Source: Candidatus Bathyarchaeota archaeon
GTDB lineage: Archaea; Thermoproteota; Bathyarchaeia; Bathyarchaeales; Bathycorpusculaceae
Assembly (NCBI GenBank): GCA_029907545.1
Contig: JARYLR010000007.1
Coordinates: 1-57,267, forward strand
Direction: 5' to 3'
Length of the DNA: 57,267 bases
This document shows positions 51,048 through 57,267 of this stretch, in pieces (position 1 is the stretch's first letter; each line of letters opens with the position of its first letter). The position numbers and the translations under genes are program-made. The notes beneath the pieces are model-generated. The model searched no databases and was not told the origin of the DNA. It saw nothing but the letters and a program-made list of their open reading frames with translations.

Positions 51048-52556
51048 GTGGAGATGCATATTAAGCCAAAATTCTTCAAGCAAGTCCTAGGTTACCTATC
51101 AGGCGCAAGCTCAAGCGAAATCGACCGTGAACTGCCCTTCGCCGCGTTGCTGTTCACGTTGCTTGCGGCAAGCGGCGTGACAATCTACGAGAGCTGGAAA
51201 AAACTGTGCAAAATAGGTCTCTTGCCTTCCTTTCAAAAAGAAGCCCGCGAAATCGTCCGGCAGGTCGAGGTTCTGGGTTATGACCCGCTTACCGTGATGT
51301 ACAAGCGTGCTGGAAAAGTGAAATCGAAAAACTACCGTGAATTCCTGTTGGGCTACGTGTCCTCGGTGAGAAGTGGAGGAAATACCGTAAACTACCTTAA
51401 GAGCAAACTGCGCTCGATCTTCGATGTGCAAAGCGCCGCCGCCGTCCGCTCAATTGAAAGGCTAGGAACCCTGGTTGAGGCTTACGCGGTAATGCTCATA
51501 GTCACCCTTTGCTCCTACATACTCTTCATTGTCTTTTCAACAACCTCCATCTTCGAACCCATGAAAACCTCAGGGACGCCTGGCATGTCTCCAGTCGTGA
51601 CAAGTGTTCTAGTTTTCTTTGTGACACCCATGATTTCCATTGTATTCATGGCGATCGCAAATGCGGAGCGAAAGAGCAACTTGACAAGCGTCAAGAAGCC
51701 CTTCCAGCTGGCACTGCCCTCAGCAGTAGCCGTTGGGCTGTTTCTGGTGCTGCTTGCGTTTCCAACCCCCATTCAGTTTCTAGCCGGACCAGAACTCTTT
51801 CCTCTTGTGATTACGGTTTGCTTAACAATAATCTCTTTTCCACCAATGTTTGCTTACGCAAAAATCGCGAGGATAAACTCTGATGCGGAAACAGCTATGC
51901 CCAGCTTTCTCAGAGACGTGACCGAAGCCAGAAAAACCGGTTTATCCCCGGAAAAAAGCATAATCCACGCTGCAAAGCGCACTGGTTACGGGCGGTTTAC
52001 AGGTCTGCTTCACCTTATTCGAAGCCAAATGGAATGGGGCGTCTCGCTTAGAAAGATCTTCGAAAACTTGGGACAAAAAATCCGCTCATGGCCTGTTCTC
52101 GTGCATTTTCTGATACTTTCGGAAACAATAAAGATCGGAGGCGGCGCAACCACCGCGCTGGACATACTTACGGAGTACAGTGAGAAACAGAGAGATGTTG
52201 ACGCCAACAAGAAGTCGCTTCTTCGCCCCTACGTCATTCTCGCCTTTGTCTGGAGCATCCTCATCGCGCTTACAACAACCATGGTTGCCATGACCGTCTT
52301 CGCCTTGACTCAGATATCCATGCCCGGCACTGCTCCTATGCCGATCAGGCTTATGCAGGATCAGATCAACATGTTTTCAGTGGGCATAATCTTTCAGTGT
52401 TGGCTTTCAGGGTTCTTTGTCGGCAAGGTGAACGAGGGAACATTCGCTGCAGGCTTCAAGTACTCCGTCATGCTCGTAATCACGGCGTATCTCTCGTTGG
52501 TGCTGTCACGCGGACTGATAGGAGACCTATACGGTGTCACAGTATTTCCGCAATAG
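51048..52556 (+). CDS. Pilus platform membrane protein (TadC/ArlJ-like, T2SSF)
   Basis: This 502-aa polytopic protein is the inner-membrane partner of the ATPase. Two T2SSF-like helical domains (about 25-140 and 270-390; the second has FLRDVTEARKTGLSPEKSI and SEKQRDVDANKKSLLRPYV) alternate with groups of membrane helices at about 145-190, 200-270 and 395-495. In TadC/ArlJ platforms the cytoplasmic helices contact the ATPase. GTG 51048 or ATG 51054 may be the start. The gene begins 6 nt after the ATPase stop. Confidence 0.92.
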   Translation: MEMHIKPKFFKQVLGYLSGASSSEIDRELPFAALLFTLLAASGVTIYESWKKLCKIGLLPSFQKEAREIVRQVEVLGYDPLTVMYKRAGKVKSKNYREFLLGYVSSVRSGGNTVNYLKSKLRSIFDVQSAAAVRSIERLGTLVEAYAVMLIVTLCSYILFIVFSTTSIFEPMKTSGTPGMSPVVTSVLVFFVTPMISIVFMAIANAERKSNLTSVKKPFQLALPSAVAVGLFLVLLAFPTPIQFLAGPELFPLVITVCLTIISFPPMFAYAKIARINSDAETAMPSFLRDVTEARKTGLSPEKSIIHAAKRTGYGRFTGLLHLIRSQMEWGVSLRKIFENLGQKIRSWPVLVHFLILSETIKIGGGATTALDILTEYSEKQRDVDANKKSLLRPYVILAFVWSILIALTTTMVAMTVFALTQISMPGTAPMPIRLMQDQINMFSVGIIFQCWLSGFFVGKVNEGTFAAGFKYSVMLVITAYLSLVLSRGLIGDLYGVTVFPQ

Positions 52557-52582
52557 AAGCAAAAACAGGAGGCGCAAGGAAC

Positions 52583-53647
52583 ATGCCAGCCACGTCGATT
52601 GACACGTTCTTCGCCTGTTCTTTAATGGTGTTGCTTACGGTAGTTGCCATGGCAAGCACTACGAAGGTAATCTATTCTTACATTGGAAACCGTCAAGAGA
52701 AAAGCGAAGTTGAGAGGTTTTACGCTTTGTCTAAACGTCTCTTACTGGACTGCGGAACCCCCGCAGACTGGGGTAAATACGGAGAAGAGATTCCGGAAAG
52801 GTTCGGTTTAGCGGAAAGCGGTGCAGAAACCACGTACGTGTTGGATATTGACAAGGTTTCTCGGTTAAGCGATAGGAACCACTTCAGAGTCACGTATGCA
52901 CAAGCATACTCAGCTTTAGGGATGCCGGACTTATCTTTCAAAATGGAGATAAAACCAGTTTTTGACGTCACTGTAAACCTAACAGCGAAATATGAAGGAA
53001 TAAATGAAACAACATACACTTTCAGAATCCTAACTGAACGTGACGGTGCACCCGTTTCTGCTGAATTGAAATGCTACGTAGTCTCAGAGAAGCACGTACA
53101 ACAGCGCGAAGCCAATGCTTCAAGCGGTCAAATCCACGTCAACATGAGCATCCCAAACAGCGACGCTGGGCCAGCACTGTTTGCAGTTCTTACTAGATCT
53201 CCCTATGATTTGCGCATAGCGTCTTTCAACACGTACTCTTTTCAACACGGGTCTGCAACGCCTAAACCCGGTGGAACCTACGCGAAGCTAAGCCCGCTAA
53301 ACCACAGCCTCACAGTATCGCTGAATCATCCCTTAACAAACGTTTCCCAAGTGTACGCCTTAACTTTCAACTGTATTTCAACACTTGCGCGGACAGAAGT
53401 GTCTAACCAGTCAGCAGTCTACAGAATCCCCAGCTTCACAGAGCCAAGCCCCATAATGTTGGTCGCGGCTGGCTATAACTTTACAGATTTCTTCACCGAG
53501 TGGATGGCGTACCCGCAGGTTCCTGTTCAGTTTGGCGTCAGCCCGGCGGGGCGCTCAAACACAGTTACTTGTCACTACATTGTTGAGATTAACTCAGTTA
53601 TCTACAAGTGCACGATATGGATCGGAGGCTTGACCGATGAGAAGTGA
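52583..53647 (+). CDS. Membrane-anchored pilus operon protein, 354 aa
   Basis: The protein has one N-terminal membrane helix (about 6-28; TFFACSLMVLLTVVAMAST) and a large outer region rich in N-x-S/T sites and beta strands. It lacks a clear class III cut site, so it may be retained or have a minor-pilin role. ATG 52583 is preceded by CAGGAGGCG. A longer frame from 52397 lies in the platform gene and is not real. The 3' end overlaps the next gene by 11 bp. The sequence is otherwise unrecognised. Confidence 0.7.
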   Translation: MPATSIDTFFACSLMVLLTVVAMASTTKVIYSYIGNRQEKSEVERFYALSKRLLLDCGTPADWGKYGEEIPERFGLAESGAETTYVLDIDKVSRLSDRNHFRVTYAQAYSALGMPDLSFKMEIKPVFDVTVNLTAKYEGINETTYTFRILTERDGAPVSAELKCYVVSEKHVQQREANASSGQIHVNMSIPNSDAGPALFAVLTRSPYDLRIASFNTYSFQHGSATPKPGGTYAKLSPLNHSLTVSLNHPLTNVSQVYALTFNCISTLARTEVSNQSAVYRIPSFTEPSPIMLVAAGYNFTDFFTEWMAYPQVPVQFGVSPAGRSNTVTCHYIVEINSVIYKCTIWIGGLTDEK

Positions 53648-54062
53648 AAACGTAGGGCAGATCCGCATAATCGAAGCCCTCTTAGCCATGTCTGTTATTT
53701 TCTCGTCCTTAGCCATCTCAACGAATCTGGCAACCGTGCCAAATGATGCTGGTCAACGTGATCTTGGCTCCATAGGGTTTAGGGTTCTTATGCAACTGGA
53801 CTCAGATGGAGCATTATGTGCACATATAGAAAACGGAAACTGGGTGGCTATCCGCAGACTTCTGGCTATAATGTTGCCTAGTGAGACATTGTTTAACATG
53901 ACTGTATACAATGAGGACATGCAGCAAATCAACGCGGAGCTAATCTGCAATGGAGATCTCTCTGACCACGAAACAGTTAGCATAGAGTATGTTGCCGCAA
54001 GCCTAGGCCCAGTCTTCCGTGTTTACCTGATCCAGTTAATGCTGGCGACGATCCATGAGTAG
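53637..54062 (+). CDS. Pseudopilin-like protein, 141 aa
   Basis: The N-terminus ENVG|QIRIIEALLAMSVIFSSLAIS resembles a prepilin: Gly followed by a hydrophobic helix with a Glu near its start, as at +5 in type IV pilins (+6 here). The rest, about 110 residues, includes a basic/hydrophobic helix (WVAIRRLLAIMLP) and a few beta strands. Overlaps of 11 bp with the previous gene and 8 bp with the next show tight coupling. It may be a minor pilin that primes assembly. Confidence 0.7.
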   Translation: MRSENVGQIRIIEALLAMSVIFSSLAISTNLATVPNDAGQRDLGSIGFRVLMQLDSDGALCAHIENGNWVAIRRLLAIMLPSETLFNMTVYNEDMQQINAELICNGDLSDHETVSIEYVAASLGPVFRVYLIQLMLATIHE

Positions 54063-54816
54063 AAAAGACAGAACGCTTGCTTCCAACCGCTCAGGGCAGA
54101 TGCTCATAGTTGCCGCACTCGCCATAGCCATTCTAATCTCCACAACCGTGATGTACGCCTATGAACTAGCCAAGGAACAGTACAGCCAAACAGATAGAGA
54201 GATCAGCGACTTCATCCAGCAAATAAAACTGGCAACACGAAATATGGTGGCAAGTTCGCTTGCAAACACTTCCAACAACGCGGGAAGCACAGCTATTACT
54301 GCAAATTCTGCAAAGATCTCACAACTTGTCAGAAGCCTGCATCTTTACGAGGTATCCAACCTAAGCCTCTCGCCACGCAATGATTCTACATATAGAGAAG
54401 GCATAAAACTGTCATGGACTTCGAACGGAGCTGGAACCTCAAGCGCCTACGTAGACGCAGTTTTACATATAAAGAGCTTCTCAACAGACGTAACTGCAAG
54501 GTACAGCGTCAACGTGACCACAACGATGATGATTGATGGATACTACGTGGTTGCAGGCAGCGAGAAACACGTCACCCTTACATGCAGAGCATATAATGAA
54601 AATAAGTCTTCTTCTGTAGGAAACGTCACTCTCTACTACGGTGACAACGGCAACTGGATTCAAGTAACCGATTATTCCACGGTCTCTTATGGAAACGGAA
54701 CCTATGTCTTTTCCTTTTTTGTCAGCATTCCGACTGACAACGTCGAAGTTACTGCGCATGTGCTTGATTTACGCGGCATTTACGTGCAAGCCAACGTAAC
54801 ATGCTGCGCCCAATAA
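54055..54816 (+). CDS. TadE/G-like pilus operon protein, 253 aa
   Basis: The N-terminus NRSGQMLIVAALAIAILIS resembles the (R)GQALVEFAL type of TadE/TadG pseudopilins. A membrane helix (about 17-37) is followed by a coiled-coil segment (about 38-65; EQYSQTDREISDFIQQIK) and an Asn/Ser/Thr-rich beta domain with many glycosylation sequons. It is the last gene of the operon (overlap of 8 bp with the previous one). The C-terminal half could be an Ig-like fold. Confidence 0.7.
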   Translation: MSRKDRTLASNRSGQMLIVAALAIAILISTTVMYAYELAKEQYSQTDREISDFIQQIKLATRNMVASSLANTSNNAGSTAITANSAKISQLVRSLHLYEVSNLSLSPRNDSTYREGIKLSWTSNGAGTSSAYVDAVLHIKSFSTDVTARYSVNVTTTMMIDGYYVVAGSEKHVTLTCRAYNENKSSSVGNVTLYYGDNGNWIQVTDYSTVSYGNGTYVFSFFVSIPTDNVEVTAHVLDLRGIYVQANVTCCAQ

Positions 54817-54837
54817 ATTCTATAGTCTTTTTCGAGG

Positions 54838-54847
54838 AACTTAAATA
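54838..54847 (+). promoter_or_regulatory. TATA box of ribK
   Basis: AACTTAAATA lies about 46-55 nt before the ATG at 54893, indicating its own promoter after the pilus operon. Confidence 0.45.
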
Positions 54848-54892
54848 GAAAACCTGTTACACTAAGGCTTGATGCCGAGTTGAGACTTTAGA

Positions 54893-55582
54893 ATGGCTGA
54901 GAAAACCTTGTGCCGCCACTTGTTCACTCTTCTGAAACTTGCAGAGCTTGGCGCCCATCGGAGAACTGCAAAAATTTCAACCGAATACTTGGCGGCGAAA
55001 ATGCAAACTTCTCAGCAGACAGCCTCCCGCTACCTCATCGAGTTGGAACGTAAAAGATGGATCACCCGAAACATAACGCCTGAAGGATGCTTGATCAAAA
55101 TTACTGAGGAAGGCGCCAAAGAGCTTAACAGATTTTACTCCACACTCAAGCTTGTAGTCGAAGCTTCATACCCCCTCTCGATTACTCTGGAAGGTGTCGT
55201 CTTCACAGGACTCGGCGAAGGCGCCTACTACACCTCAAATGAGCACTACCGAAAACAGTTCATAGAAAAACTTGGGTTCGACCCTTATCCCGGCACGTTG
55301 AATCTTAAGCTCACTACGGATTACGATGTGAAGACGCGATCAGAGCTTGAAGCCTACCCTGCAGTTGAAATAGAGGGCTTCCAGATGCAGGAACGCAGTT
55401 TCGGTCCTGTGAGGTGCTATCCAGCGATAATCCAGAACACAGTGAAGGGCGCTATTGTCACCGCGTTAAGAAGCCACTATGACAACTCCGTCGTGGAGGT
55501 TATTTCACCTCTGCCGCTGAGAAAGCATCTGAAACTCAAAGATGGGCACAAAGTGAAGGTAGAGGTTCTGACTCTTCCATAA
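54893..55582 (+). CDS. ribK: CTP-dependent riboflavin kinase with HTH domain
   Basis: This enzyme makes FMN from riboflavin using CTP, an archaeal feature. The 229-aa protein has an N-terminal winged helix (about 5-80; TSQQTASRYLIELERKRWIT) and a C-terminal kinase (95-229) with GVVFTGLGEGAYYTSNEHY, FDPYPGTLNLKL and the CTP-site GFQMQERSFGPVRCYPA. The HTH may sense flavin and repress its own gene. The FAD synthetase (56196) provides the next step. Confidence 0.93.
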   Translation: MAEKTLCRHLFTLLKLAELGAHRRTAKISTEYLAAKMQTSQQTASRYLIELERKRWITRNITPEGCLIKITEEGAKELNRFYSTLKLVVEASYPLSITLEGVVFTGLGEGAYYTSNEHYRKQFIEKLGFDPYPGTLNLKLTTDYDVKTRSELEAYPAVEIEGFQMQERSFGPVRCYPAIIQNTVKGAIVTALRSHYDNSVVEVISPLPLRKHLKLKDGHKVKVEVLTLP

Positions 55583-55598
55583 GTGGAAATCATAAGAA

Positions 55599-56192
55599 CT
55601 AGCAATATTCGTAAGCTACGTTTTGACGACGCATTGAAGCCAACAGGTAGCCAGCAAGCAACCCTGTAACCAAGCCGCCCAGATGGGCGACAATATTAAC
55701 TCGCGCGTCTGCGCCCATGATCAAAAGCAGAAAAGAGAGAAACAATGCGCCTACTATAGATTGCCCAACCGCCCGCCTAATGTATATAGCGCACGCTCCG
55801 AATACTCCGAATACGGCGCCTGAAGCTCCGACAGAAACTATTCCTGGTCCAAGCAGAAGCGTGGTCAAGTTTCCAGCAATGCCGCTCAAGAGATAGATTG
55901 CGCCGTACTGACGGATGCTGAACAGTTCTTCCGCTCTCAATCCAAATATGAGCAGAAAAAACATGTTACCCACCAAATGCACGATGTTGGCGTGCACAAA
56001 TATCGCTGTGAAAAGCTGCCACACATAACCATGTTCCAGAACGAGCAAATTGACTTGGCCATACCGCCAGATGACATCTTGGCTTGTCGTTATGATATCT
56101 CCACTTAGAAATGACGTATAAGCATACACAAGCATATTAAACGCCATGATTACGTAAGTTAATGGAAATCTGCTTGAAGACCAGCTCGCCAT
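55599..56192 (-). CDS. Rhomboid-family intramembrane serine protease
   Basis: The 197-aa protease has six predicted membrane helices. The catalytic Ser is S124 in GASGAVFG and the catalytic His is H170 (NIVAHLGG). The HxxxxHxxxN motif in helix 2 is HANIVHLVGN (H67, H72, N76). It cuts membrane proteins within the bilayer; the substrate is unknown. The gene lies 3 nt after ribL's stop on the same strand, so they share a transcript. Confidence 0.93.
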   Translation of the reverse strand: MASWSSSRFPLTYVIMAFNMLVYAYTSFLSGDIITTSQDVIWRYGQVNLLVLEHGYVWQLFTAIFVHANIVHLVGNMFFLLIFGLRAEELFSIRQYGAIYLLSGIAGNLTTLLLGPGIVSVGASGAVFGVFGACAIYIRRAVGQSIVGALFLSFLLLIMGADARVNIVAHLGGLVTGLLAGYLLASMRRQNVAYEYC

Positions 56193-56195
56193 AAT

Positions 56196-56657
56196 CTATC
56201 TTCTCAACTGCTCAATAATTCTCTGCTTTATCTTTGAGGAGCTATTTAGCTCAGCTTCGTCAAACTTGCCTACTTTAACGACCAGTGTTTTCATGCCATG
56301 CTTTTTCACATAGTCTTTCGCTTCTTCTTCCAGGTCACTTCGGTCGTAGCCAAGTGCTATCACGTCAGGCTTCACCTCTTCTATGATTTTTCCCATATCA
56401 AAGTCTTCGTGCCCAAGAACTGCCTTGTCAACCACTTTTAAAGATTCAACAAGCGCCACCCGCTGATCCTCAGGCATTATAGGAGCCACACCTCTTCTCT
56501 TCAAGACCGTGCTGTCTCTGGCAACGATAACTACAAGCTTGGCGCTTGCCCCGCCAATCTTGCGTGCCTCCTCCAGATACCGAACATGACCCAGATGCAG
56601 CAGGTCAAATACGCCTGAAGCAAGAACCGTTTTCGGCTTCATCTGCTCGTTGGCCAC
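56196..56657 (-). CDS. ribL: FAD synthetase (RibL)
   Basis: The 153-aa nucleotidyltransferase makes FAD from FMN and an NTP. Motifs are SGVFDLLHLGHVRYLEEA (H21, H24), VVIVARD, ALGYDRSD and the C-terminal SSSKIKQRI. This is the archaeal RibL (MJ1179-type) family. It follows DUF357 with an overlap of 19 bp, as seen in other archaea, and precedes the rhomboid gene. With RibK at 54893 it completes the FMN-FAD path in this window. Confidence 0.94.
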   Translation of the reverse strand: MANEQMKPKTVLASGVFDLLHLGHVRYLEEARKIGGASAKLVVIVARDSTVLKRRGVAPIMPEDQRVALVESLKVVDKAVLGHEDFDMGKIIEEVKPDVIALGYDRSDLEEEAKDYVKKHGMKTLVVKVGKFDEAELNSSSKIKQRIIEQLRR

Positions 56658-56908
56658 TCGAACCGCACGCCTCCTAACAGCCTAAGCGCGTCAAGCAGAC
56701 CCTCACAATAGGCGATTGAGGTCAAGCTTACCGCAAGTTCCCCTTTTTCTCTATAGTACTCTGCATCCTTAAAATAGTCTTTTGCCAAATCAACCACCCG
56801 CTGCAAGTCTGCGACGTTGACCAAGACGGGCCTGTCAGCGATTTCCAGCTCTCCCAAAGCATGTTCCGTGGAATGCATGTACTTTGTGACTAACTTTTCT
56901 AAGCTCAA
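56639..56908 (-). CDS. DUF357 family protein
   Basis: This 89-aa helical protein matches DUF357, found next to ribL in many archaea. The blocks LQRVVDLAKDYFKDAEYYREKGE and AYCEGLLDALRLLGGVRF are typical. The function is not known. The start is TTG, abutting the diphthine synthase stop with no gap, and the 3' end overlaps ribL. The conserved neighbourhood suggests a role tied to flavin cofactors or to diphthamide. Confidence 0.9.
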   Translation of the reverse strand: MSLEKLVTKYMHSTEHALGELEIADRPVLVNVADLQRVVDLAKDYFKDAEYYREKGELAVSLTSIAYCEGLLDALRLLGGVRFEWPTSR

Positions 56909-57267
56909 CTAGACCCCTCTTCGCAGCTCTTCAGGCGCGCCAGCAAGCGTTACTAGTGCTTCTGCCTCCATGAAATGAAGCTCTCCGGGAAATATCAAAC
57001 AGTGAGGTGGGCTGCCAAAGTTGAAGGCGAGCATGTTTTCCAGAAAGGCGGCCTTTACAGTTGGGCTGCTGCTCCCAGCCCTTGCTAAGCCGATAACCAA
57101 GGTTTTAGGCGTACAGACCCCTTCCTTTTTTTCTTTCTCCATCTTCAAAAGCATTTGCAGGGCTTCGCGGATGCTGAGATATCTTTTTTGAGAAGCTTGT
57201 ATATCCAGCAAGCATAAGGTGTGGAGGCCTGCCGTCTTGTTTTGGGCAATCACGTCATACGGTGTAG
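56909..57267 (-). CDS. dphB: Diphthine synthase, C-terminal part (truncated by the window edge)
   Basis: The window ends inside this gene. The visible 119 residues include TPYDVIAQNKTAGLHTLCLL, YLSIREALQMLL, TPKTLVIGLARAGSSSPTVK and SPPHCLIFPGELHFMEAEAL, all text of archaeal diphthine synthase. This S-adenosylmethionine-dependent enzyme methylates the diphthamide precursor on EF-2. Its N-terminal half lies beyond position 57267. It is followed at once by DUF357 and ribL on the same strand. Confidence 0.92.
   Translation of the reverse strand, partial: TPYDVIAQNKTAGLHTLCLLDIQASQKRYLSIREALQMLLKMEKEKKEGVCTPKTLVIGLARAGSSSPTVKAAFLENMLAFNFGSPPHCLIFPGELHFMEAEALVTLAGAPEELRRGV

Noticed and set aside
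52397-52582. Longer start of the 354-aa pilus protein
   Set aside because: It is antiphase inside the platform gene. ATG 52583 has a strong ribosome site and starts a membrane helix.
47285-54816. Archaellum (arl/fla) operon
   Set aside because: No ArlC-H or chemotaxis genes are present, and the pilin-like proteins are diverse rather than repeated archaellins, so a pilus is more likely.
1-57267. CRISPR array, prophage or complete insertion sequence
   Set aside because: No regularly spaced direct repeats, Cas-like proteins, phage structural genes or terminal inverted repeats were seen. The only mobile-element hint is the weak remnant at 11.2-11.8 kb.

Overview
The window is archaeal. It has archaeal-type ribosomal proteins S12 and S7, EF-1A, an XPF-type nuclease with helix-hairpin-helix motifs, archaeal CoA enzymes (pantoate kinase and archaeal PPAT), CTP-dependent riboflavin kinase with a RibL-type FAD synthetase, diphthine synthase, TATA-box promoters about 25 nt before start sites, and several apparently leaderless genes. 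A eukaryote-like topoisomerase IB, dockerin-bearing beta-helix proteins, indolepyruvate:ferredoxin oxidoreductase and a Tad-like pilus locus together fit a member of the Bathyarchaeia (formerly MCG) or a close TACK lineage. That placement is inferred from gene content, not from a phylogeny.

Layout. 0-7 kb: zinc-ribbon and DUF2085 membrane proteins, a B12-binding-type radical SAM protein, CTP synthase, a large surface protein and an HExxH protein. 7.3-12 kb: a decayed or error-rich stretch with a beta-helix/dockerin gene (stop plus frameshift), an MFS transporter (two frameshifts), DUF362, a broken minus-strand gene with transposase-like residues and a truncated ferredoxin. 12-20 kb: a phage-type metallopeptidase, topoisomerase IB, tRNA-Ala(GGC), glutamine synthetase, a candidate structured RNA, CysRS and lipoate-protein ligase. 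20.5-27 kb: macro domain protein, S12-S7, a DRG-like GTPase, a GNAT, EF-1A and the XPF nuclease.

27-36 kb is an acyl-CoA/2-oxoacid block: IorAB, enoyl-CoA hydratase, 3-hydroxyacyl-CoA dehydrogenase, acyl-CoA dehydrogenase, a DRE-TIM (HMG-CoA lyase/isopropylmalate synthase-like) enzyme and a two-subunit family I CoA-transferase. It looks like amino-acid or organic-acid catabolism. 37-42 kb holds a B-family DNA polymerase that lacks the exonuclease domain, followed by two radical SAM proteins resembling the archaeal two-protein lipoyl synthase (LipS1/LipS2), which would complement the ligase at 19.6-20.4 kb. 42-43.4 kb carries four small, probably lineage-specific proteins.

43.7-47.2 kb is a CoA-biosynthesis operon (ECF transporter S component, pantoate kinase, PPAT, DUF763). 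Divergent from it, 47.2-54.8 kb encodes a pilus machine: a class III signal-peptide pilin, two pilin-like proteins, a secretion ATPase, a TadC-like membrane platform and three more pilin-like proteins. The single pilin gene and the seven-gene operon share a near-identical interrupted palindrome upstream, suggesting one regulator. The window ends with flavin-cofactor genes (ribK, rhomboid, ribL, DUF357) and the 3' part of diphthine synthase. The strongest leads are the shared pilus operator, the structured RNA near 17.7 kb, the exonuclease-less polymerase and the recurring C5-TATATA motif.
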